Shown here one piece after another: positions 5,999-14,345 of a stretch of 27,180 nucleotides of DNA (the first letter of the stretch is position 1; each line of letters opens with the position of its first letter). Under the pieces are notes generated by a model. It saw nothing but the letters and a program-made list of their open reading frames with translations, made no database searches and had not been told where the DNA came from. Origin of the DNA: a virus; the IMG/VR virus record IMGVR_UViG_3300025128_007716, positions 1 through 27,180 of that record; one strand, 5' to 3'. The translations under genes and the position numbers were made by a program.

Positions 5999-6513
5999 TG
6001 GCGATACCCGAGTTGTATTCATGGCAGCCAGAGCCAGAGGGCCCCGGCTTCTTAGACGTCCTTGGTGGCCTGGTAGGAACAGCCGGGATGATCGCAGGCA
6101 CAGCGGTCGGTGGCCCTGGGGGCGCTGCTATTGCCGCTGGCGCAATGGGTGGAGGCAAGTTGCTGCAAGGCGCTAGCGTTGGAGATGCCGCGCTGGCTGC
6201 CGGGGTGGCTGGCGCAGAGCAAGGCGTAAGGCAGTGGGCGGGCGACCACGCTGCAAAGAAGGCCCTCGAGAGAGACAACGAGTTGTGGGAGAAAAGAGCC
6301 AAAAACCTACAGTTGCTTATGTTTGGTCCTCCCAAAAACATTTCATCGACCGGAGGGGCCTCTTCTTTCAACCCCGCGTTTACTCTTGACCCATCAATAA
6401 TGGCAAACATTGCAGGGCTTGCGACCCCATCGCAGCCAGCGGGACAGCCGGTATCGATTCCAGGCCCACACGGAACAGGCGCTAGCCCATACTTTGGCCT
6501 CCCAAGGTTATAG
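5998..6513 (+). CDS. Gly/Ala-rich hydrophobic protein, possible membrane-active virion component
   Basis: The 171-residue product starts at ATG 5998, eight bases after GGAG (5986-5989). A GTG at 5995 would add one residue. Residues about 18-70 are Gly/Ala-rich and hydrophobic (DVLGGLVGTAGMIAGTAVGG, then AAIAAGAMGGGK), resembling glycine-zipper membrane segments. A charged helix follows (QGVRQWAGDHAAKKALERDNELWEKR), then a Pro/Gly/Ser-rich tail. Its place between terminase and portal, and its composition, suggest a minor virion or ejection protein that inserts into the host membrane. I do not recognise a named family. Confidence 0.6.
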   Translation: MAIPELYSWQPEPEGPGFLDVLGGLVGTAGMIAGTAVGGPGGAAIAAGAMGGGKLLQGASVGDAALAAGVAGAEQGVRQWAGDHAAKKALERDNELWEKRAKNLQLLMFGPPKNISSTGGASSFNPAFTLDPSIMANIAGLATPSQPAGQPVSIPGPHGTGASPYFGLPRL

Positions 6514-6515
6514 AG

Positions 6516-8489
6516 ATGAAAGAACAACAACAGACTGACAGTGAAAGGCGCCTTCTTCGGGTTATTGAGGAGCGCTTAGACTCATGCCTTAAGATTAAAA
6601 AGGACCGCATGGAAGAGGCCATGGTGGTCCTTCTTGCTTATGGTGGTTTTTCAATCGATACGGCAAGGGATTTTGCGTCTAGGGTTCAAAGCTCCAGCCT
6701 GCCCAGGTGGTTCGAGGACCGGGTTGTACTGAACATTCTCCAGCCAATCGCTAGGACAGCGGCGGCGATGGTGGTGTCTAATCACCCCACATGGATTGTA
6801 GATCCAATGGGTGACAGCACACACCAACGACAAGCAGCCCGTGGCGTTCAAAAGATGCTGGACTACTTTTATCGAACCAACAACATGCCCTCGGTTATGG
6901 ACCAGGTTGTTCTTCGTAGCGTCTTAACTGGATACGCTGGCGTATACATTGACTGGGATTCTCAGGTTGGTGTTGGCGAGTACGAAGAGAAAAACGCAGG
7001 CCGAGATGGCTGGTTTGTGATCGAGCCTGTAGATATTTTCTCATGGCACCACGAGCCCGGTGTTGGTGGTTCAGACAAAGCGTTCTGGGGAATCCGTGAA
7101 TCAACGATGCACATCGAAGAGGCGCGACTGTTCTTCAACGACCCGCACATCCAGAAAGCTGCGCCGTCCGACGAGGATGATACCGTAAAGCGCCAGCTTC
7201 AGCTTGTCGCTGACAACGAGGGCGTGAACATTGACTTCTCTCAAGACACAGACCGGGTCCGTGTTCTGCATTACTGGCAGAAGCCGGGAGCGCAATTCCC
7301 AGACGGGCTTGAGGTTGTTGTTGCTGGTGACAGGGTTGTGTCGTTTAAAGACCGCCTGATTGGTGGAGAGTTTCCGATCTACACAATGAAGTTCTCCTTG
7401 GAACCACACCGAGACTACGCTTCAGGCATTGGAACAAGCCTTCTTCAGCTTCAGCGCGACCTCACGGTTACGTGGAACGGCTACAGGGTCCGAAGGGACC
7501 AAGAAGTAATGCCCTCTTGGTTTGTCCCTAAAGGTTCTTTGACCCGAGGGATTAACACCAGACCAAAGGCAATCAACGAATACAACCCGAGGATGGGCTC
7601 GCCACAGCAGATGTCAATGAACCCGCTGTCGCTCGTCACGGGTGGGTTTGCTGACAGGACAATCCAAATGATGGAGTACGTGTCTGGCGTCAACGACGCT
7701 AGCCGTGGAGAGTCTCCAACAAGCAACGCAACAGGGCGACTTACTGCATTCTTGGCAGAGCTAGACAACCGCAGGATGGGGCCAACGGTTCGCGAAATGG
7801 GCGCAATGATGAAGCGCATTGGCCGCAGGATGATCCGACTCTGGCAAGAGTTTGGTAGCGAGACTATTGCTGTATCAATCCTTGGCCGTGGCCACAGCGC
7901 TGAGATTGCAGAGGTCAGAAAAGAAGACGTTATCTACTCGAGCATTGATATCGATGTCGCGAGCTTGATGCCAAGAACGCAGCCGCTTAGGCAGGAAACA
8001 ATCCTTAACCTCCTTCAGATGGGCGTTGTTCCACCGGAAAGAGCGCTGGATGCCCTGGAGTTTGGTGGCTTTGAAGAGGCGGTTGGGTTTAGAAGCGTTG
8101 AAGCGATGAACGCGCGGCAGGAGTCGGAAGACCTTGCCGACCTTACCATCGACATTAACGATATCATGGCTCATGATTATGAAGAGCACGAGACTCATAT
8201 CAACGAGCATGTAAAGTATCTCCTGGTTGAAAAGCCCGGCGATGCTATCAGGGAGCGCTTTGTGGCTCACATTGAAAAGCACAAGGCGTTTATTCAGCAG
8301 GCCGCAGCACAGGAAGCGGCAGCACAGCAAGGAGCGCCTGGTCCGATGGGTGGCCCTCCTGGTTTACAAATAGAAGGCTCCCAGGCATCTCCTGGCGGGC
8401 TTCCAATGGAAATGATTCAATTTGCAGAGCCAGGTGTTGATGCGGGGGCTGAAGCCAGCCTTGCAGCCATGGCAGGACTAGAACAATAG
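6516..8489 (+). CDS. Portal protein
   Basis: The 657-residue product starts at ATG 6516 with AAGG upstream. The size and layout match podovirus portals of the P22 type: an N-terminal helical clip/wing region, the NILQPIARTAAAMVVSNHP segment, a domain of conserved-looking WFVIEPVDIFSWHHEP type, and a long helical middle (RLTAFLAELDNRRMGPTVRE) that would form stem and crown. The C-terminal 70 residues are Ala/Gln/Gly/Pro-rich and probably flexible. It sits between terL and the scaffold, as expected. The portal forms the dodecameric ring through which DNA is packaged and leaves. The similarity is judged by pattern and context. Confidence 0.85.
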   Translation: MKEQQQTDSERRLLRVIEERLDSCLKIKKDRMEEAMVVLLAYGGFSIDTARDFASRVQSSSLPRWFEDRVVLNILQPIARTAAAMVVSNHPTWIVDPMGDSTHQRQAARGVQKMLDYFYRTNNMPSVMDQVVLRSVLTGYAGVYIDWDSQVGVGEYEEKNAGRDGWFVIEPVDIFSWHHEPGVGGSDKAFWGIRESTMHIEEARLFFNDPHIQKAAPSDEDDTVKRQLQLVADNEGVNIDFSQDTDRVRVLHYWQKPGAQFPDGLEVVVAGDRVVSFKDRLIGGEFPIYTMKFSLEPHRDYASGIGTSLLQLQRDLTVTWNGYRVRRDQEVMPSWFVPKGSLTRGINTRPKAINEYNPRMGSPQQMSMNPLSLVTGGFADRTIQMMEYVSGVNDASRGESPTSNATGRLTAFLAELDNRRMGPTVREMGAMMKRIGRRMIRLWQEFGSETIAVSILGRGHSAEIAEVRKEDVIYSSIDIDVASLMPRTQPLRQETILNLLQMGVVPPERALDALEFGGFEEAVGFRSVEAMNARQESEDLADLTIDINDIMAHDYEEHETHINEHVKYLLVEKPGDAIRERFVAHIEKHKAFIQQAAAQEAAAQQGAPGPMGGPPGLQIEGSQASPGGLPMEMIQFAEPGVDAGAEASLAAMAGLEQ

Positions 8490-8498
8490 GAGATAAAA

Positions 8499-9278
8499 AT
8501 GGCAGAGCAACAAAGCTTGCTTGGTGAAGAGCCAGACGTTAGTGGGATCTTAGACGCAATGGGCGCGGGTGCAGCCCCAGAGGCAGCCCCAGCCCCAGCC
8601 CCAGACGCAGGAATGCTTCCTGTTGACGCGGCCCCAGCAGAGGCGCCCGCTGACGGCGGGTTTGATTTAGACGCGCTTCTTGCTGAGATCGAGACTGGAG
8701 AGCAGCCTCCAGCAGAGGCAGAGGCCGGTGGCCCTGGCTTTAACGCCAACGACATGGCCGATATGATTCGCCAAGCGAAACAGGCTGTCCGGTCTGACGA
8801 GGAGCCGCAGGCTGATATCTTATCGCAGCGCTTTCAGCAGATTGAGGGTGAGCTTCAGCGAATAAAAGCAGAGCGAGACCACCTTGCAACACAGAAGGTT
8901 CGCGACAACATCACCTCCACGATTGACCAGGCTGTTGGCGACGAGATGTCTAAGCTTGAGATTGCACCAAAGTCTGCGCTAGGAAAGGCTTTTCTTCGTG
9001 CGGTTTCTCAGAACGTGATGGTTGCTGTTGCTAGAGAGCAGGCCCGCACTGGGAACATGGGTGTTGATAGGAAGTCGATCATGCAGCAAGTGGGGACATA
9101 CACCAAGCTTCTGCACGGAATGGCGTCAGAAATGTCAGCAAGAAACACGGCTAAAGAGCGTCGTGCTCCTGCGGGTGGCGCAAAACAACCCTTTACACCC
9201 TCCAAGGCCCCTGGTGAAATGGATGACAATGAGTTCGATTCAGCAGTCATGGCTGCCATGCGAGCGTTAAGTTCTTAG
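8499..9278 (+). CDS. Capsid scaffolding protein
   Basis: The 259-residue product starts at ATG 8499, behind TAGGAG in which the portal stop forms part of the ribosome site. The first 100 residues are acidic and Ala/Pro-rich with a repetitive PAPAPD stretch. Residues about 103-140 (DILSQRFQQIEGELQRIKAE) form a coiled coil, and the rest is helical with a basic patch near the C-terminus (KERRAPAGGAKQPFTPSK). Acidic, helical, low-complexity proteins directly before the capsid gene are typically scaffolds that guide procapsid assembly and are then lost. No protease gene was seen nearby. Confidence 0.8.
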   Translation: MAEQQSLLGEEPDVSGILDAMGAGAAPEAAPAPAPDAGMLPVDAAPAEAPADGGFDLDALLAEIETGEQPPAEAEAGGPGFNANDMADMIRQAKQAVRSDEEPQADILSQRFQQIEGELQRIKAERDHLATQKVRDNITSTIDQAVGDEMSKLEIAPKSALGKAFLRAVSQNVMVAVAREQARTGNMGVDRKSIMQQVGTYTKLLHGMASEMSARNTAKERRAPAGGAKQPFTPSKAPGEMDDNEFDSAVMAAMRALSS

Positions 9279-9313
9279 TTTTGATTTTTAAGTTTTAGTT
9301 TCGGAGTTTAGTT
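9276..9313 (+). promoter_or_regulatory. U-rich AGTTT-repeat leader of the major capsid gene
   Basis: Between the scaffold stop and ATG 9314 the sequence is very T-rich, and AGTT recurs five or six times, the last copies flanking CGGAG, which serves as the ribosome site (GGAG 9303-9306). Unstructured U-rich leaders bind ribosomal protein S1 and raise translation, which would suit the most abundant virion protein. No hairpin or convincing -35/-10 pair was seen. Confidence 0.45.
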
Positions 9314-10813
9314 ATGCAGAAGCAATCCAGCTATAGTGGTGGCGCCTCCAATAACATGGCTATTTCTAGCCTTGATAAGGTGCTTACCAACTTTTACATC
9401 CCTCGGATGTTTGAGCAAATCCAGGTAGAAAATCCTGGGTATGAGTTTTTCAAAAACATGAACACTGTTGTTTCCTGGGGCCCAGGTAACACGGCTAGCT
9501 TCCCTGTTCGCAGGAAAGCAAAGCGCGCTGTTGTTGGTGGTACCTCTGGTCGCTTGCCAACAGGCGGCTCGGCCACTTACGACCAGTGTACATTTGATTA
9601 CACGGTGTTCCGTACCCTCGTGAGTTTTGCGTGGGACCTTCAAATGAAGGGCGGACACGAGCGCTACATCAAGAACATTCTTGATTCGGCAATCACCGAT
9701 GCAAAGCATGAGTTCTTGCGACGAATGAACTGCTACCTTTATGGTGGATCGTTGTCCTACGGAACTGTTGATGGTGTAGATAACACGGTGCAGTCAAACC
9801 TTGACGACGCTACTTTTGGCGCGTCAAACCTTGTTGCTACGCTATACGCTCCATCTGACACCGCAAACGGTTCGTCAACTGAGCCTCTTCAGGTCCAGTC
9901 TTGCTGGCGTAAAGGTAATGGTACCAGTGATGCGTTTAGTGCTCATGGCGCGCTCTGGCTTCAGCCTGGTGACTTTATCGCTATTGCCTCGAAGGTTACA
10001 TCTGACAAGGTCTTTTTCCGTCGCATCGACTCAATTGACCGCAGCACTTACTCTTCTGGGTATGCTAGCATCACCCTTAACAAGAACCTTCCTGGCGGTG
10101 TTACTGCTGGATCTCACATCTACTTCGCTTCGCCTTCGGACGCGACAGATACGATTGAAGACCTTACAGGAACGTTAATCACTGCTTCTGGCGCAGAGCT
10201 TTCTGACTGCCAAGCTGGCCTTTTCGGTATGGCAAACGCTTTGTTTGACAAAACATACCTTGGGAAAGTTAATGGCAGCGCAGGTGGCTCGGACAGCTAC
10301 TGGAAGTCGGTTGTTAAAACCGGTTCCACCGCTGGAACCAACGAGGCGCTTACCTTTGAGCGTATCGACGCCCTTCTCTTAGAGATGAATCAGCAAATGT
10401 TTGTTAAGCCAGACCTGTTGATCATGAACCCAGGAATGTGGCACGAGTTCATTAGCTTGAGCGAGTCCAACCACTCCTTCTTCAACCAAGGCCAGCTTCC
10501 TTCCGGCCACAAGCCAGGGACCAAGCCTCTCTACTCGACGGCTAACGCCACTACGGGCCAGGGAGACCTCAAGGTTCTTGTTGACCCATACTGCCCACAC
10601 GAGCGAATCATCACTTGTGATACGGGTGAGATGGGTTACGCCACGGCAGCGCAAATGGGAGAGGCCAAAGAAGACGGCTCTTTCCTTCGCCACACCGGAA
10701 CGAACTACGATGAGTTCCATGGTTGGTTGCGTTGGGCTGGACAGTTTATCGCGCATAGCCCGTCTGCGATTGGTATCCTTCAGGATGTCACTCAAGACAT
10801 TACTGCGCTTTAA
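9314..10813 (+). CDS. Major capsid protein
   Basis: The 499-residue product starts at ATG 9314. The N-terminal arm (MAISSLDKVLTNFYIPRMFEQ) and the DYTVFRTLVSFAWDLQMKGG segment (95-114) look like the N-arm and spine-helix region of HK97-fold capsids. The C-terminus has GWLRWAGQFIAHSPSAIGIL, the kind of ending seen in P22- and N4-like coat proteins. The central 130-330 is Ser/Thr/Gly-rich and may contain an inserted domain. It follows the scaffold, has a dedicated U-rich leader and is closed by a strong terminator, all expected for the most highly expressed structural gene. Confidence 0.88.
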   Translation: MQKQSSYSGGASNNMAISSLDKVLTNFYIPRMFEQIQVENPGYEFFKNMNTVVSWGPGNTASFPVRRKAKRAVVGGTSGRLPTGGSATYDQCTFDYTVFRTLVSFAWDLQMKGGHERYIKNILDSAITDAKHEFLRRMNCYLYGGSLSYGTVDGVDNTVQSNLDDATFGASNLVATLYAPSDTANGSSTEPLQVQSCWRKGNGTSDAFSAHGALWLQPGDFIAIASKVTSDKVFFRRIDSIDRSTYSSGYASITLNKNLPGGVTAGSHIYFASPSDATDTIEDLTGTLITASGAELSDCQAGLFGMANALFDKTYLGKVNGSAGGSDSYWKSVVKTGSTAGTNEALTFERIDALLLEMNQQMFVKPDLLIMNPGMWHEFISLSESNHSFFNQGQLPSGHKPGTKPLYSTANATTGQGDLKVLVDPYCPHERIITCDTGEMGYATAAQMGEAKEDGSFLRHTGTNYDEFHGWLRWAGQFIAHSPSAIGILQDVTQDITAL

Positions 10814-10835
10814 TCCCGCTCCTCCCCCGAGCACA

Positions 10836-10869
10836 GGGAGGGGGTCATCCGTGGCCTCCTCCCTTTTTT
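10836..10869 (+). terminator. Rho-independent terminator after the capsid gene
   Basis: GGGAGGGGG (10836-10844) pairs with CCTCCTCCC (10855-10863) over nine pairs, one of them G-U in RNA, around a ten-base loop. TTTTTT follows at 10864-10869. CCTCCC at 10821-10826 could instead pair with GGGAGG at 10836-10841, so two exclusive hairpins exist. The terminator is followed within 12 bases by the start of the next gene, so some read-through or antitermination is expected. Confidence 0.8.
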
Positions 10870-10881
10870 ATTTGAGGAACA

Positions 10882-11265
10882 ATGGAAATAACCTCTACAG
10901 AACAGATCCCAGACAGCGTCCCGGCAACCCATTTCCCAGGCGCTTTGCCTAGAGAAGAGATTCGTGCTTTAAAACGACTTGATTCTAGGTTAGAGTTGCG
11001 CTGGAGTCCTCGCCATGAATGCTGGGAGGTTTGGCATGAGCGCCATTTCGGAAAACCCTACGTCTTCTATCGACACAAAAGCATGCTTGGTAAGTTTCTC
11101 CCAGCAGATGAAGACCTGGTGGAAATGGTTAAAGAGCGGGCCATGTGGACCCCGTATGGGCAAGAGAAGCTACGCCGTATGCGAGACCACACAAGCAGCC
11201 AGAGCCAGTACCAGAAAGACCCAGAGAAGCCACTCTGGAAAAAAGGCAAGAAGCTTTACTTCTAG
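10882..11265 (+). CDS. Virion-region protein of unknown function
   Basis: The 127-residue product starts at ATG 10882, four bases after GAGG (10874-10877). The middle is aromatic-rich (LRWSPRHECWEVWHERHFGK, then YVFYRHKSMLGK), and the C-terminal third is basic and polar (RRMRDHTSSQSQYQKDPEK, then WKKGKKLYF). No membrane segment or known motif is seen. Its place between the capsid and head-tail adaptor genes suggests a minor head or connector protein, but I do not recognise it. It is the first gene after the capsid terminator. Confidence 0.7.
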   Translation: MEITSTEQIPDSVPATHFPGALPREEIRALKRLDSRLELRWSPRHECWEVWHERHFGKPYVFYRHKSMLGKFLPADEDLVEMVKERAMWTPYGQEKLRRMRDHTSSQSQYQKDPEKPLWKKGKKLYF

Positions 11266-11274
11266 GAGCAGAAC

Positions 11275-11985
11275 ATGAACCTCTCAACTGCACGCACCCA
11301 ATTACGCCTTATGCTGGGCGACCAGTCTGAGAGTGTTTGGAGCGACTCTGATCTAAACACACTGTTAAACAGAGCGAACCTTCGTATATACAGAAGGCTT
11401 TTGTCCGAAGATCCAAGCAGCGCGTTTGAGCAAAAGGACTACACATACGCAGCAAACAGCGAGTCTATTGCTATTGTTGGGTCAGGTGTAGACTCAAGCT
11501 CCGCAGCGGTAAACCCGATCATCAACCTAGAAAAAGCATTTTACAAGACAAGCGGAAGCACGACGTTCAGGCAGCTCCCGATAGGAACAATGGCTGAGTT
11601 TAACGAGGTTAAGGCTGGCACCAGCACCACGCACGACTTAATCTCTGTTTTACCAAATCTTTACGGCGGGTATGTTGGGTATCTCGTGGATGGAAAAGGC
11701 AGGTTTGGCGTAAGACCTGTACCATCAACCGCATTGACTATCCGGCTTGTACTTAACTGTGATGTTGGAGAGGCCGCGCTGAGCGGGGATAGCTCTAACC
11801 TACTGTCAATCGATGCCTCATCGGCAGACGGGCAGAACCTGGCATACCACGAAGCCGTTGTATATGACGCTGGCTTCTTGGCTACATTTAAAGACGAGTC
11901 TTTAAGGCAGGAGTTCATGAGCATGCGAGAGGACGTCATGTCCATCCAGTCCATGAGAGCCACCAGTTTACATGAGGCATACTAA
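11275..11985 (+). CDS. Head-tail adaptor (P22 gp4-like position and pattern)
   Basis: The 236-residue product starts at ATG 11275, behind TAGGAG. The opening (MNLSTARTQLRLMLGD, then WSDSDLNTLLNRANLRIYRR at 22-41) is typical of phage adaptor or tail accessory proteins, which begin with a four-helix bundle that docks under the portal. The middle is beta-rich (GGYVGYLVDGKGRFGVRPVP), and the C-terminus is helical (YHEAVVYDAGFLATFKDE, then LRQEFMSMRED). This fits the ring that joins the portal to the tail hub. Its stop overlaps the next start as TAATG. Confidence 0.7.
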   Translation: MNLSTARTQLRLMLGDQSESVWSDSDLNTLLNRANLRIYRRLLSEDPSSAFEQKDYTYAANSESIAIVGSGVDSSSAAVNPIINLEKAFYKTSGSTTFRQLPIGTMAEFNEVKAGTSTTHDLISVLPNLYGGYVGYLVDGKGRFGVRPVPSTALTIRLVLNCDVGEAALSGDSSNLLSIDASSADGQNLAYHEAVVYDAGFLATFKDESLRQEFMSMREDVMSIQSMRATSLHEAY

Positions 11986-14345
11986 TGGCTGGTGCAGAGC
12001 GGTTCGTAAATATAAAGCCCACAATGGGCCCTGGGACAGACTCGCTTCGGTTTAGCCTTAACCTTACCCCCCAAATGGGTGTGCTGAAAAGGCGGCCTGC
12101 CATCAGGGCTGTAGAGCTTGGGTATGGGATTACCACTAACGGGGCGACAACGGGCAGCGAGCCCTTCATGCATTACCCGACCAATGATGGTGGGCCAACG
12201 TCGGGCGGCCCGAATTTATTCTATGACGCAGATGGCCAGGTCTATGACGCCATTGATTTTGTTGGCGTTCCGTATACGGTTTCTAACGCAACAACGGGCA
12301 GCGCATCACACCCACCATCGCTATATGGCGGCTCTGTCAATGCAAAATACAACCCGTCAAACCTCATAGAGGAGGGCATTGATGTTGAGCTTATTCACGG
12401 TAAGCTCGTGTGCATGTATCTGACTCGCAAAATGATAAACGTGGCGGACTCAGATGAATCAATACTAATGGCCTGGTCTTGGCATATGCCTGGGGACCCA
12501 AGGCTAGGGTGTAATAAAGGGGACGATTTCCTAGCTGGCTCGACCGGCTTCGTGTCGTCTTACTTTTTGGGTAGCGAGTCTGCCGATGGGCATGGGTTGG
12601 TCGGCTTTAACAGAGCAGGCCTACACGCTTATACAATGGCGTCGTACTGGGACAAGCGAATACACAAAGTGTTAGACGCCTTTATGATGACGGGAAAAGG
12701 TGTTGGCCTGTCGCATATCGGGGCTGGTGTCGTCAATGCCCCTGTGGCTCAGGGCAGCCTTAGCGCGGACTCTATTGTCTTGTGGAACGGCTTGCCGTTA
12801 AAGATGATGGGTGTTCCAGAGGTTATTACAACAGACAGTTCTGGGAACATATCTCGAACAGACCCGTTCTCTTCGATCTACGCAACACACGCACCCAAGT
12901 CAGCGTTTGCTCACACAGACAGGCTGGGGCAAACGGTTTGGTATGGGTTTAGGCCTGGAGACATTTACACGCTCCAGTCTGCTTTGCCAGACGCAGATGT
13001 GACTGTAAACATTCCACCAGGCGACCTGAGTGAAGACAGGATAGACATCACAATGGGCTCGTATGACGTGTGGTATTCAGAGCCAAACAACCCAATGTCT
13101 TTACCTGCTGTTGGCATTATCCCTGTGCTTAACGGCTCAAGGGCAGCAGAGGTTGTTAGCCTCTCCGAGTTCAATCACGGAACGGTTGTGTTTACGAGAG
13201 ACAGCATCCAATACATTTCTGGAATTGGGTCTGATGCAGAGTCAGCATCTCGCCGCGTAATCAGCATGGGAATGGGCGCCGACTCAAGGTGGGCGACAAA
13301 GGAAGTGGGGAACGGCGTGGCGTTCTGCAACAAGGCTGGCTTACACTTTTTAGACCCCAGGGGCTCCGTTAGAAGGCTGGTTGCTTTCGACGAGTTGTTT
13401 AATGAGGGCGTAGTTGCCGAGCGTGAGCCATACAGTGGGCAGCAGGGTGGCACCGGGGTTACGTCAGACGACGGGCTTATTTACAAGGCAGACAACAACG
13501 GTGACGTCTACCCGTGGAAGCACTACCAGGTGGACAAGACAAGGCTAGACCGGGCTGTTGGCGCAGTGTGGGGAGACCTCTACATCTTGTTTGTCAGTAG
13601 AACGATTGACGACACAGGGGACGACAACCGCCTCGCCCTTGTCTGGAACTGGAAAGAGAACGGGTTCTCTACCTGGCTTCTTCCTAAAAACATGGGCGTG
13701 CGCGGCTGGGCTTACGACGGGACACTGTCTTGCCCATACGTCATGACTCGATATGGGCTTGCCATGTTTGATCCAGACTGGACAAACGACGAGGCATGGG
13801 TCCACTCCACAGCAGAGACAGCAAGAAACACTATCGACACAGGGATACCTATTCCAGTGCTTGGCCAAACACACCGCTTCCCGGCAACGGGAGATGGGTT
13901 TGTTGTGCCACACGCAACTGTAACACACACGGCAAAGCTGGACGACGCGGCAGACGTTGGGCCAACAGAGGTTGGCAGCGCCCTTGCGATGCACATCCAG
14001 ATGTGGACGCAGACGTCTGAGCTTTCTATTGCGCGACATGATCGAAACACAAACGACATCGTCAACGCAAAGAACCTGGTGCTACAGAACCTGTACAAGG
14101 GCTCGTTTAAGGGGTGGAGAAAAACACACGCCTCAGACTTTGGCGACTCCCACAACAGGCGAACACCAGGAGTGCAGACTGACGTCTCCTATCGTGTCAA
14201 CGGGGCAATCGTTCGCACAAGCACGTGCCGCTCTGGTGGACATGCTTTGCGACACAGAATGCAGTTCTTCACACTGAACCACAGCGATATAGTTGGGGTC
14301 TCTGTTGGCGTGTCTGCTGTTAGCCCGAGAGGGCGCAGGGCATGA
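11985..14345 (+). CDS. Large beta-rich tail hub/nozzle candidate (P22 gp10 or T7 gp12-like position)
   Basis: The 786-residue product starts at ATG 11985 with GAGG at 11974-11977. It is mostly beta strands and turns. The stretch near residues 393-415 (GTVVFTRDSIQYISGIG) followed by ISMGMGADSRWATKEVGNG and AFCNKAGLHFLDPRGSVRR is typical of beta-propeller blades found in podovirus tail hub or nozzle proteins. Gene order (capsid, adaptor, hub) agrees. Such proteins form the sixfold tube that plugs and then passes DNA. The assignment is by blade pattern and synteny; no enzyme motif was seen. Confidence 0.65.
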   Translation: MAGAERFVNIKPTMGPGTDSLRFSLNLTPQMGVLKRRPAIRAVELGYGITTNGATTGSEPFMHYPTNDGGPTSGGPNLFYDADGQVYDAIDFVGVPYTVSNATTGSASHPPSLYGGSVNAKYNPSNLIEEGIDVELIHGKLVCMYLTRKMINVADSDESILMAWSWHMPGDPRLGCNKGDDFLAGSTGFVSSYFLGSESADGHGLVGFNRAGLHAYTMASYWDKRIHKVLDAFMMTGKGVGLSHIGAGVVNAPVAQGSLSADSIVLWNGLPLKMMGVPEVITTDSSGNISRTDPFSSIYATHAPKSAFAHTDRLGQTVWYGFRPGDIYTLQSALPDADVTVNIPPGDLSEDRIDITMGSYDVWYSEPNNPMSLPAVGIIPVLNGSRAAEVVSLSEFNHGTVVFTRDSIQYISGIGSDAESASRRVISMGMGADSRWATKEVGNGVAFCNKAGLHFLDPRGSVRRLVAFDELFNEGVVAEREPYSGQQGGTGVTSDDGLIYKADNNGDVYPWKHYQVDKTRLDRAVGAVWGDLYILFVSRTIDDTGDDNRLALVWNWKENGFSTWLLPKNMGVRGWAYDGTLSCPYVMTRYGLAMFDPDWTNDEAWVHSTAETARNTIDTGIPIPVLGQTHRFPATGDGFVVPHATVTHTAKLDDAADVGPTEVGSALAMHIQMWTQTSELSIARHDRNTNDIVNAKNLVLQNLYKGSFKGWRKTHASDFGDSHNRRTPGVQTDVSYRVNGAIVRTSTCRSGGHALRHRMQFFTLNHSDIVGVSVGVSAVSPRGRRA

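Noticed and set aside
5964-6530. Minus-strand reading frame of 188 codons, Pro/Ala-rich
   Set aside because: Its composition is the mirror of the Gly/Ala-rich + strand gene, whose start, ribosome site and overlap with neighbours are convincing.
8570-8610. GCCCCA tandem repeat in the scaffold gene
   Set aside because: This is a short codon-level repeat encoding Ala/Pro low complexity; no regulatory meaning is evident.
9801-10178. Alternative + strand frame of 125 codons within the capsid gene
   Set aside because: It is Leu/Arg/Ser-rich as frame shadows are, has no ribosome site, and is inside a well-supported gene.
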